A stretch of 64,000 bases of DNA from assembly GCF_000003815.2 (NCBI RefSeq), contig NC_049980.1:25750272-25814271 (forward strand), read 5' to 3'. Below are positions 24,833 to 46,760 of the stretch, piece after piece. The notes below the pieces were generated by a model. The model did no database searches. It had not been told where the DNA came from and worked only from the letters and a program-made list of their open reading frames with translations. Position 1 is the stretch's first letter, and each line of letters opens with the position of its first letter. This stretch comes from Branchiostoma floridae (lineage: Eukaryota; Chordata; Leptocardii; Amphioxiformes; Branchiostomatidae). The position numbers were made by a program, and so were the translations under genes.

Positions 24833-24960
24833 CTTTAAGATGCTTTAGTTGTTAAGTATCAGCAGATATAAGTTTCAGTGGTGGCAAATAACAGCCTAAA
24901 CATTCAAAGAAAGTTTTCTTGACAAACTTTCCTAGCCAGCAGTCGCCATGTTGTCCTTCA
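24833..24960 (-). other. Probable 5' untranslated exon of the channel gene
   Basis: On the minus strand a GTAAGCC donor follows CATCTTAAAG at 24833. The frame that would join in phase to the ATG at 23528 contains a TAA just upstream, consistent with 5' UTR. It contains a short upstream ORF (ATGGCGACTGCTGGC then TAG). The 5' end of the exon is unknown. Confidence 0.4.
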
Positions 24961-25834
24961 AGCCAGGTCATTCATCCGGGACTTGGGAACACATGAGGGG
25001 CGTGACCTGATAAGGGGCGGTTCAGTAGTGCTACATAAGGACTGTGTTCTCTATAGGGACAGCCCATTACCGCTGCAACTAGGAGATAACACTCAAGAAG
25101 GAGTTGATCCAGAAGAAGCTCCAGGCTAGATGGTTACCGACGCTTGTGTAAACTTTCTGTTAATTAATTCCTCGTCCACTTTGATTAGAAAGTTAACGTT
25201 AACTAAGTAGCAAAGGCTAAGTATTGATCGTCTGTCGAGGACATTAAGGTCCATTGCCAACTTCGGAAGACTGAGTCATACGCCACTCAGATAGATCCAG
25301 ATAATCAATAGCATCATGTAACTTAGTGCTTAGAGAAAAAAACAAACCTCGTGCTGATTCAGGTAAAACAACCTAGACTCGATAACAATTGTCACAAGGT
25401 ATGATTTCTAAAGACTTTCAATCATTCGAGCAAATATAAAGTACCGGAATTTAATATTGAGTACCAGCGCAAGGAAAGCGCCTTCTGGCAGATTATTGCT
25501 AGACTGCAGCGCTGATGACCCTCCTATTATATGACAGGGAAGGAATATGTCTACACGAATTCGCAGATCCTGATCTCTAGATCTCCAAATCACAAAATCT
25601 GAAATCGCTAATATTTTATTAGTAGGCCTATAACGTTAGGCAAATGGTGACTGTGACCTACCCTCAGCCACTAGCTGCTTCAACAGTTTCCCATAATGAG
25701 TATGACGAACTTTTCGAATGACGTTCGGCGTGCATCTGACGTCACATGGCGGTCGAAACGTTCGCAAATTTTGTCAAGTTCGAAAATTGTCAAGCATTGC
25801 TTTCATATGTAACGTTACGTTTTCATTTGGAAAC

Positions 25835-26912
25835 ATGGAGGCACTGATAGGGGACGCTGGCCAGGGTGATAATCGGAGGAGTACATTGTGGAATTTTCTG
25901 GAGCGTCCTTGCGTCTTGAACTTTCCTGAAGGACCAGTGAAAGCGGAAGGGAATCAGGAGAACGGTAAGACATTCAAGGTCACGCTCCGTGTAAGATTCT
26001 AAAGCTCAATTTTTTTCAGATATAAGCTGCTATACATTTTTCCCTAGTGAACTCCGATGGCCATGTGAAATCTACATTAGCCAGACAGTTAGAGATGGAG
26101 TTTTTTTCAACCTCCTTGGTCGGATAATTACTGTAATCTTCTCAGCTTCCAGGTTGCCGACTCGTCTTCGCCCTCGGACGAGGCTATCGCATGAGCGAAG
26201 CGTGTCTGTAGCCAGACAGCTGAACGCCACCCTGAGAGAGGCTACCAAGGCAATCGTCGCCCAGAGAGCAGACAGAAACGTGCAGGACGGGGAGACCATC
26301 AAGTCTAACGTCAGAGAGACCAGGGCCGTCCCTCAGGCCACCGGTCGAGCCGGCGCGCGAGACCAGGCTACCGCTCCTGAAAAGAAAGCCTCTCAGGTCC
26401 GTCGAAAGCCCACGATTAGGAATGATGCGGAGTTCGAATATCAGTGCCGACCACATCAGAATGGAGAAAGGACACGAGCAAAGAAAAGTCACCGGATCGA
26501 GTGCGTCTCCCGATCTCAGGCGAGGAGAAAAGGTGCGCCGTGGACGCTAGGCTGTCCACCGCCTGGCACATACTATGATTCCTGCCTGTCCAAAACAGCA
26601 CACATCTATCATGACGTGGTCGCAGGGGAGAGAGTGTTCGTAAACTACATCCCCGACGATCCCTGCAAGTGGGAGTCCACAGACGATGTGGAGCTTTCGG
26701 TCTGCCAGCGGGGCGTCACCCCCAGCGACTACGCCGACCACAGCGGGCGCATCATTCCCCGCTACCGTCGGCACCTGGACAAGATGTACAGGAAAGTTCT
26801 TCGGCAGGTGGCACGGGAGCTGAGGAAGTACGTGCGCGGAAAGTTTAGAACTAGAACAGGTGACAAGGACTTAACGAGCACAGAAGGAAGGATTTATAGT
26901 CCGGGTAATTGA
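25835..26912 (+). CDS. Basic protein of unknown family (two exons)
   Basis: Exons are 25835-25964 and 26146-26912 (GTAAGA donor, TCTTCTCAG acceptor, phase 1), 298 aa. The N-terminus (MEALIGDAGQGDNRRST...) is followed by a long Arg/Lys/Ala/Gln-rich stretch (about residues 45-165) that looks disordered. A more ordered C-terminal part starts with GCPPPGTYYDSC, continues through VNYIPDDPCKWEST with several cysteines, and ends in a basic helical segment (RHLDKMYRKVLRQVARELRK). There is no signal peptide or membrane helix. GC-rich third positions and the open second exon support a real gene. I do not recognise the family. It starts head-to-head with the channel gene, about 0.9 kb away. A candidate AATAAA lies at 27220. 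Confidence 0.7.
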
Positions 26913-28061
26913 AAGATGGAGAATCAGGGCTGGACTTAGAATCTGATATCCGAGCAAGTGACATCTACCGACACTTTATTGCTAGGAAAAGTATTTGGCC
27001 TTTTAGCCTGTATCATATTTTCATATAAAAATCGTTCATCATTGACAATCTCATTCCCTGCTCTCCTTCATAACAAGTCGAAAATGTAAGTGAATTCTAC
27101 ATAATTATAAGATATTTGATATTTGGGCAATTTGCAAAACTACCTCAAAACAGATATGTTAACAGACATAGGGTTGTCTGCTGGTGATGTACCGTAATCC
27201 TATATGACCAAATACTTGAAATAAATGGCTCTGTCATTTTTCTATTGGGAGTAAACTGTAAACTTCTGATACAACGTTAGTAGGTTTTATGATAAGATTG
27301 GTATAGTACCTATCAATTACGTATGTTCGCACGCACTGCATACAGGATGTGAGCACGCACCTATCTAACAATGTAACACCCAACAATAGCCCTCACAATT
27401 CACTACTATTTCTGCTGATTAAGCTTTCTAAAGACCAAACGTGCTACAACAGCCACAGTAGCTGTCACGAAATAAGTGGTGCAGAAAGCTTTATTGACAC
27501 AACAAAGGTACAGGGACTTTCGTAAGGTCTATAGCAATTACTTACAGTAAACAGACATATATGAAAACATGTATCTATAGAAATGAATAATTAGATAGTT
27601 TTGTGAAAAACCCAAAGCCAATGATCTGTAGGATCCATAAAATAAGCCTAACGATAACAACATGATACGACACGGTGTATTTTGAAAAAACGCTGACGAA
27701 TGAGTCAGTCCCTGACAGTGGGTGATAGATAATGTACATGTATTGATATACAGATTGAGGAAGCCTGCCAACACATGGGTTTCTTATGCTGCTTGTGGCG
27801 AACTTAAGATGAACTGCAATTGGCAACCATCCCCATTTGATCCCATAAAATTCTTTTGTTGAAATCTGTGATCATCGAAATCAAGCAAAAGTTTGTGTCA
27901 TAGAACAATCAGCAACCACACCCTTTCCTTAGCTCGAACGTGGTTCTAGCCCATTGTTAGAGAACAACCCTTGGACTGCACGGAAGGATGACTGTGCCCA
28001 AGACCGGTCGGACTACTTGTCATTCCAATCCGGTGTTTTGGCGTGGCTCGGCGGCTAAAAC
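26913..28061. other. Intergenic, no gene recognised
   Basis: This includes the probable 3' UTR of the upstream gene (AATAAA at 27220-27225). Short minus-strand ORFs at 27538-27826 overlap each other and lack coding features. Confidence 0.45.
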
Positions 28062-31000
28062 ATGGCGGAACTCAGTAGATTTGTAGGATCGATATTATTT
28101 GCCGTGTTCCTCTGTCCTTATGTGTCAGGTAAGTGTCCTTAGCTCCTTATCTCCGTCCTGTACATGTGGAATTGAATTGTCTCAAGATGACAAGACTCAC
28201 ACAGCCACGTTCGCAGGTTAACAGTAACACCGGTGTCGAAGTCATGCAGAGAATTCGCTCTGGGTTGGTGTACATGTATTTAACATGCCAGGTTTTGTGG
28301 GCTGAGAAGGAAGCAATGAGAAATCATCGCTGCATACTCAGACTCTACGCTTGAGTTCGGACTAAAACCAAGACTTTGTGGTTGGACATGTTGATACTGA
28401 CTGTAAGGTGTCCATTGGGCGTGTCGGGCTTAGATTTGTGACATTGAACTATGCACCTTTGCCATCCTCATATTAACAGTGTTAATTTTGAATTAGGTGA
28501 ACTATACAGTGATCGGTATTAAGTCGACGTCTCTTTCAAGGTAGTTGAAGATGACTTTTAACATTTTGATTTCTCTTGTCATACCGTATGGCACTTTGGC
28601 ATTGTGACCTTCCACATCGATCTTTTTGTCCCGCACAGAATTCGAATAGACAGTTCGTTCATTATTCATTATACCGATGTAGGCCATGCCAGAATAGTAG
28701 CAATTGAGCTCATTATCGACTCAGACTATTGAAAGCCAGTCATTGAAAACCGGCAATTGAAAGACACTTTTCTGCGAGGAACGCAAGTACAAAGAAAACG
28801 ACTGTTAAGTACATTTCCTTACAGGGAGAAACATACGTGTGTATCAAATGGCTATGGTTTGTAGACAAAGCGTTGGAAAGCACAAACTGTGGCATAGACC
28901 AGTCTGAATATTGATATCTGACTAACCACGGAAATGACAATTGTAATGAACGCTATGGTCATACACATGGAACGATCGATATTCTGTGAGTATGAGACAA
29001 TTACTTCTATGATGTAAAATAACTTAACGAACAGGGCCTGAGAAAAAGAGGTAAAGTTAGAGCCTTATCTGCAGTAGTTGTTACAGCAGGCAATTGTTTA
29101 CAGATACACACGGGTTATTCGGTCGACCTCTGGCTACTTGTCTTAAAAACCTACACCATGTATATCCATACTAGGCTGCAATCGTAATTGACAGTTTACT
29201 TTAGGAACTGTGATATGTTCATCGCGAGTCGGAGCAGCAGAAGGGTTTAGGTTCCCATAATCTGTAGAACATAAACCTACGCAGAAGAATGTGTGACCTA
29301 GCGTAACCAACACTGTCGAGCCAAGGTCATGAAATCGCGTCCTTCTGTCCTTGTGTGCGGAACTAGTTTATGATTAGATCCAGTGATAACATCATGGTAA
29401 CATCGCAGCTGTCATCGGCTACACCGTGCCAAAATACACATTTGTATCTCTTCAGAAGTTCATAAACACATGTACATACATCAGACACTACATTGGTACA
29501 CATTTAACCCTTACAACCTTGTAATCCAGTGAAGTATTCGTACACCGGAAGGGAGGGGCTGTCAGTAATCTCTGGCAGTTTTGTGTCTTGCTTGCATTCC
29601 TTTTTGCCTAGAGATATACTGACAGTGAACGGCCATTGCCAAGCCGACGACTCGCCTTGTATACAGTAGATCACGATTACAATCCCAGACCGAGTCATCG
29701 AAAAAAATACTTTTGAAATGGTACATGATGCTGTCTGATGCTTAGCATTCAGCAATTTGGAGAAAAGCATGGAAGTTGAAAACTGCACGCCACTACCAGT
29801 GGACCAGCCCCCCTACAGCCATGGCACAAAGTTGTGTGGCTCAAGGGCTATTGAAATGCGCCCTTTGGCGTGGGTTGGACTTTAACTAAATTCACATGAA
29901 CATACATAGATAGTGATTTGCATGGTGTAGAGAATAGCCATAAGTTGGCAATTATGTACGCTGTGTACAGTAGCATACAACTTTTGATTCGAACATATTT
30001 ATTCCATCAGTCGGACGGAATTTCCGATGGTATGATGTCCTGTAAGTCCAGTTCTGCATAAGTTTTCCCAATCATATGGGCACTGCCAAGAACGTCAAGT
30101 ACGAGTAGTGGTTTAGGCCACGCGGATAAGGTTTGTAGCTTTGTAGGGCAGTGAGTGGCTAGGATTGTAAGACAATGAATTTTCATCGGTTTCAAACATA
30201 TATGACTCACCTTGTCAGTATGTAACGTCTTCACAAGTCATAACATGTATGTTGTATTTCTTTTACAGCCCAAACGACGTATTCACCTCAACCTGGTAAG
30301 AGTTACATTTTTCTCCCTGATGTCGGTGATCATTGTGGGACTATTGTCTTTATCATGCTGGTTAAAGGAAGTGACTTGCTGGTTCAGATGTAGTCTGGTT
30401 AACACAGACACAGTCTTTCACTGTCAGGGTCTGATTTGGCCTCTTTCTAACAGTTCCCTTTCCTAGAGTCAGTAGAACAGTAGAAGGGCACCTAGAAACG
30501 TGATTTAGTTGGACTAACATTCTGACGCACAGGCACGTTTTCCAGCTTTAGTTTCTGCTGGCATTAACTCCTCTGAATAACAGACTGCTGTCTATCGTAA
30601 GTCACCTAGTGAAATTTTCTTCTTTTTGATAATTTCACCTTGCAATTGTGAAATTTTTTTCTTTAATGATCTCATAGAAGACTTTTGATGAAAAATGATT
30701 CTAGCTTATCCAATGACAACTTCGTTAAGAAGTATACTGCAAGACGATCAATGACATAGAAGAACCCTTTTCATGCCAACATAGCTCTCTGATCATTGAA
30801 CGTAACTTTAGCTATTACTGATCACAACTTCTGTCGTCCCCAGTGCAATATGACAGTGCAGGCATCATCACGGCGTGTGTCGTCGGGGGTCTCCTCATGC
30901 TGGCTGTGTTGATTGCGTTGTTAGCAAGGTATTTATTGTACTGTTGTTGGTTCCGGTAATGTAGTTATCCTTAAGGGGTAGCAACATGCTCCTGTTTGTT

Positions 31001-32854
31001 TCAGAAATATCAAATGGTGGTGTGTACCGAATGCCCTGTTATTATCATTATCTGTGTTTTATGTGTACTGCATAAGAATAAAAAAATAATGAACTACTTT
31101 CTGCACCAATACATGCTCCAATGTGTATCATTGCAGGGCGAATTGTGACTTTTGAATTCTTCCGCATTTACAAATTAGATCAGAAATATACACATGTTAC
31201 TACTACGTCATCTGAAGACACGGTGTAATTAAAGGTTTAGACATTAGAAATTCCTCAAATGATTGTAAAAGCCTCCAATGATTGTAAGAAACTTATCCCA
31301 TACAACAACTCCTGTATTAGTTAGATAAGCCTTAAGTTAAGCTATAGAACTGTAGTTATGTAGATGCCATACTTTGTACCTCGTACAATTGTTGTGCAAT
31401 AAAGTTATTATTAAAAAATCTGTAAATGTACACACGTTTTTAGAAGAGACAAGAGACTTTGTAGAGATGGAATACAGCAACTTGTCTTATATTTTAGTTG
31501 CATGCATTTAACCTCTGTTGACCATGAATATGCAATAAAATGCATGTCATTATATCAAGAGTTTTGAATGTTGTTGTTTCCATGCCACCAGGTTATGCAA
31601 ACCCTGCGTGTCTAAAGAAAAGAAACATCAGTACGACGTGAGGAACCAGTGGGACCAGGAGGGTGCGCCTCCCGAGCCGGGGTACCACGTGAACCGCGGC
31701 TACGAGCCGAACATCCCCAACGGCACGGACATCCCGGTCCCGCAGGCTGACTACGACAGGTCCATCCCACGTGCGCACGTGCAGGCACCTAATTACCAGA
31801 CCACCATTCCTCGCCAGGACATGTACAACGGGTAATCTGCTATGTCTGGTGTTCTGCTTGCTTCCCTATTGCTATTTCAACTAGAAAGGCAATGTTTCCC
31901 CCTCCCGAAACCAAATCTATCGCAAACCCTGAATTACCAATACATGTACAGGTTTTGCTATAACAAACTTGTAATTACGAATACAGGCGTTGCTATTGCA
32001 AACCTGTCAGTTGTTCTTATTTGCCGGAACAGCCAATACGCTGATGTCATCGCAGTTGAAAGCTCTGATTGATTCATGACAGAATAAGACGAAGAACACA
32101 CCTGCATAAACAATGTTTCCCGTAAAATATACCCTATTGCGCATTCACAAGCCAAAAATCAAAAGCGCTTTTCTTTCAAATTGGAAATATATTGTCCTTT
32201 AATTTCTCAGTTTCAATTCATCCTTTTGTCATTTGCCGGTGCCAAGCAGATGACAAGAAGGTTAGTTGCATCATATGTATGACAAAGTCTTTCCTTTTGA
32301 CGTGACTCAAGACTTGACACAATCTTCTTTTCAATTGTGTACAACATAAGTCTCCATGCTTTAGATATTTAGATAGCATAGAAAAATGTACATTCCTCAT
32401 ACAATTAGACAAACCATGTCTTTTAAGCTCCACCTGCCTTTACATTTACAACTGTTTTAAGAAGAGAGAAGCTGAACCAGTGCAATACTATCAAATTTTA
32501 GACTTTGTTGTTCGAGTTTTATATCACATCTTTACCCAATTTGTACTTAGAATCCCTAGGAACTGCATTCTTTTCACTTTGACCCGTAATTAGCTAGTTA
32601 GAGAGCATAAACGTACAACAAAGATCCTCATTTATTCATTCAATGTTCTCCTCCACAGCTACGTCCCCGAGCCTAGCCACGCCCCCATGGGAGCCCAGCC
32701 CATGATTGACATCCCGGCGATTGAGACGGAAGACCCCCGGGCCCGCTACACGCCCGACCCCATGGACCTGTACCGGTACGACCAGCCCCACCTCGGCCCT
32801 GACGTGAACGAGTCGGACGGCTGGGTTACCTACCAGTTCAACAAGAGACGTTAG
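28062..32854 (+). CDS. Single-pass membrane protein with proline/tyrosine-rich tail
   Basis: Exons: 28062-28128, 30269-30295, 30844-30928, 31592-31831, 32659-32854; all phases close, 204 aa. Exon 1 encodes a signal peptide (MAELSRFVGSILFAVFLC...). After cleavage only about 16-18 residues (AQTTYSPQPVQYDSAG) lie before one transmembrane helix (about residues 40-60, IITACVVGGLLMLAVLIALL). A juxtamembrane RLCKPC could be palmitoylated. The cytoplasmic tail of about 140 residues is rich in Pro, Tyr, Asp and Asn (EPGYHVNRGYEPNIPNG, YTPDPMDLYRYDQP) and ends in YQFNKRR. A type I topology is inferred. The tail looks like an adaptor-binding region, but no named motif was certain. The 27-nt second exon is very small yet in phase. 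I do not recognise the family. AATAAA at 33478-33483 fits its 3' end. Confidence 0.8.
31330..31410 (+). mobile_element. 3' end of a dispersed retroelement (copy 2)
   Basis: Contains GATGCCATACTTTGTACCTC, CAATTGTTGTGCAATAAAG and a TTATTATT tail, matching the inverted copy at about 9303-9365. It lies in intron 3 of the membrane-protein gene. Confidence 0.5.
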
Positions 32855-35729
32855 AGAACAGGCAGAACATCGCCGACTGGCGTTAAATCAAGGAAAAGCA
32901 GAGTTAGGTTGTATCTGTTAAAGTACTAGATTTTGTTTGAAAGTTGTAGCTGAAGGTTTTCGTCTTGCCCAAAGGGCTTGTTTAGAAGGGTGCATTCTAG
33001 ATTCAATAATTTTTTAGTTAAGATTTTCAAGAAATCTACATTATTCGAGCGAGCAGATTGATGCACATATCTTAATTAAGTAAGCGTATGTACATGTATC
33101 GTGTATCGTCTACAATAGATTGTAACATTAAATATCATAGATAACATACTGTGACAGAGAAGAAATGAGTAACGCGTTCTGTTATTTCCTAGGATACTAG
33201 ATCTTTTATAATTCTTATGTAAGAACTTTTCACTTCTGTTCGATGTCTACAAACTGGTTATTATGGGTCATATAAAAAATCGAAAGCAAAAGTTAGTTTT
33301 AGCGATGAACTACAAGTACATGTATTCAAACATTGTATATTTGTAAATAGAGGCGTGATTAACATTTCTTCATTTGCGGTATATTGATATGTATATTAAC
33401 CAATATACCAATTAGACACTGTATCTGCTATTCGTCTGTTGCAATGATTGAAAAGTTCAATTTGACAAATGGTACAAAATAAACTGAGCTTGGATAAAGG
33501 CAATACGTTGTTTTACTAAGGAATATGTCTGATTTGAATTAAACGAATTGAGCGCTTAAACGAAGATTAATTTATCGGTGTTGTGGATATTCACGCGACA
33601 TCTACAGAGAGCTGTATATGAACAAGGTGAATTCGAATGTAACCGGTTACAACATGAAAGCCAAGGATTCCGAAATAGTAGATCGTCTACGATAATGTAG
33701 GCATTGATTCCTTCATGTCCAAGTATCTTGATGATACATATATAGGATAAAATCAAATTACACGGTTATTCAGTGAAGGCCAACAAGGGACATAAAATAC
33801 AAGACAATAGTATCAATATTTCTTTTATTTCCTCGGCTGTGTACCGTTACAGTGGATTCCACATGTCAGTAACAAAAGCACATCCGATATCAGCGGCTTA
33901 TCCAACAGCCTTACGTCATCCAGATTTATCATAACGATATATCATAGATAAATAAATAAATAGATAGATAGATAAAAAAACAACTGCGTCAATATCATGT
34001 CGTAGAAATCTGTACAATACTGATCATTCAAGTCGGTTTTCAATACACAAGGTATTGCTTGATACGGTGTAGTTTTTCTGCTATCACTATATGTCAACTC
34101 TTGTCGTACATTATTGAGACAACATACCACAATGTCTTTCATATCAACAGAAACGCTGATGACAGTTTTCCAAGCCATGATACATGGCCTATTCGTTACT
34201 TATAATAACTATTTTCAAGACAAGCGGTAAGGAATATCAGAAATAACATATTCGTTCACGATCAAACATTGTGAAGTTGAAAATTAATTTTCTTTCACTG
34301 TCTATCCGCCGGTAATGTGTACCAAGCGATATAACGTTACTATTTAAACGTTGAAAAACACAGTATTATTCCATTGAGAAGTTCTAGCATACAGTAACAG
34401 ACAAAACTTACGTATGGGAGGAAATGACTAATTGGCATTTCATCAGAGCCATCAGAAAGTTAAATAGGCCACAGAATCCAGTATCAAAGCAGTCTAGATT
34501 ATTCATATACGCGAATACGCAAGAAACTGTCGAATCTAGACATATCAAACACTTGTTGAGCTATCTTTGTTACGCATTTCAAAGACCCTGTTCAACGACC
34601 AAGTGCCTGAAACTAACAACTAATCTCTGATATATAATGTCAAAGACATTGATACCATGTGCATGTCATTGGTACCTATTTACACCAGTCCCTGCAATAT
34701 GGGGTGCCTCTACAGATCTACTCAACAAAAGAGGCGTTTTCCATTTTTGACCAAAACGTAGCCACGCCATACGCTTGTTTGTATAGACATATTAGTGAGG
34801 TCGTCACCTGATTGTCAATGTCATGTATTAATGGATGTCGGAACAATGAAACGTATATCATAACTAATATATCAGAATGAAAAGAACACAGCAGCATTGT
34901 TTTGGTGTCTATGTAGTAATTTGTAAGGTACTATGTCGCTAGTATGATGTATCCGTTCATATCATACGCGTTAATGACTCAAAACTGACAGTTCGTAGTA
35001 ACCGATTTGATTGCAATCAACTGACACTTGAGGCAGCATGCCGTGGTCCCCTCATGTCCTACCTTAAACTGACACTTCATACATCAACCTTACACCACAG
35101 AAAATACGATATATCATCTCTCCCTCTGAGAAATATAAAGTGGTATTCTGTTAAATAGCAATCATCAGACGAATCAACAAACTACAATGTCGCAGTCGTA
35201 GTTAACGTCACAACGACTTTTATCTTTGCACAGACTAATATTTACATCTGACTATCGAAAATAACAATATAGATGATCTTCTTTGGTAATCACTGCTGAT
35301 TTGATAAGACAGACCATGTCAACATTTGTAGAAAAAAGTTTTCACATTTACACTGTTCCCCACTGCATGCTGGGATGTTTCTGATCAAGTTGTCCGGCAA
35401 TTTCCATGGTTGGAAGGAGTTTGATAAGGTTTTTTACCTTATGTGATATGAATTACGTAGTACAGCGCGCGTCTTATGTACATAGGTACAGTAATAGGCA
35501 AAAAAATCTACCCAAGCTCAAAAATTATGTTTGTCACTTTCACTGGCATCGAGACATAATTATCTATAGCTAGATCAGCTCACACCTTCAACTTGTCATA
35601 GAGAACAAACGCAATCAACCAGTTCTGTGGTTTTCGTAATCATCATTTTCTAAATGTTTATCACGATTAAACTAGGAACATTCACATGACTTTGAGAAAC
35701 AGGAAAATGAAAAGATTGTACAAACAGCA
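32855..35729. other. Convergent 3' region, no further gene
   Basis: The 3' UTR of the membrane-protein gene runs to an AATAAA at 33478-33483; the rest should include the minus-strand 3' UTR of the RIM-like gene. There is a short (GATA/AATA)n tract at about 33947-33976. No coding exon was recognised. Confidence 0.5.
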
Positions 35730-46576
<10,847 letters not shown>

Positions 46577-46760
46577 ACCTGTGTCGAACCGTGGCTCACT
46601 TCTTCCAGACTAACAGGACCCGGAACAGGACAACGCATTAAGTATATACTCAAACCACTCACTTCAGACGTGTGCCGTGTTTACGCTAACGGCAAGCGTG
46701 GGTTGGACCAATCGACAGAAATAAGATCAACGGACAACCGGAAAACACGACGCCTAATGT
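46577..46760 (-). promoter_or_regulatory. Possible promoter region of the RIM-like gene
   Basis: Upstream of the first candidate ATG (46576) lie a TATA-like GTATATACTTA read on minus at about 46650-46638 and a CCAAT word on plus at about 46707-46712. Positions are suggestive only; a TAG acceptor-like site at 46610 would instead imply a further upstream exon. Confidence 0.25.

Noticed and set aside
26146-26160. Acceptor CTTCCAG at 26152 for exon 2 of the unknown basic protein
   Set aside because: It shifts the frame; the upstream CTTCTCAG (exon start 26146) keeps the 298-aa frame.
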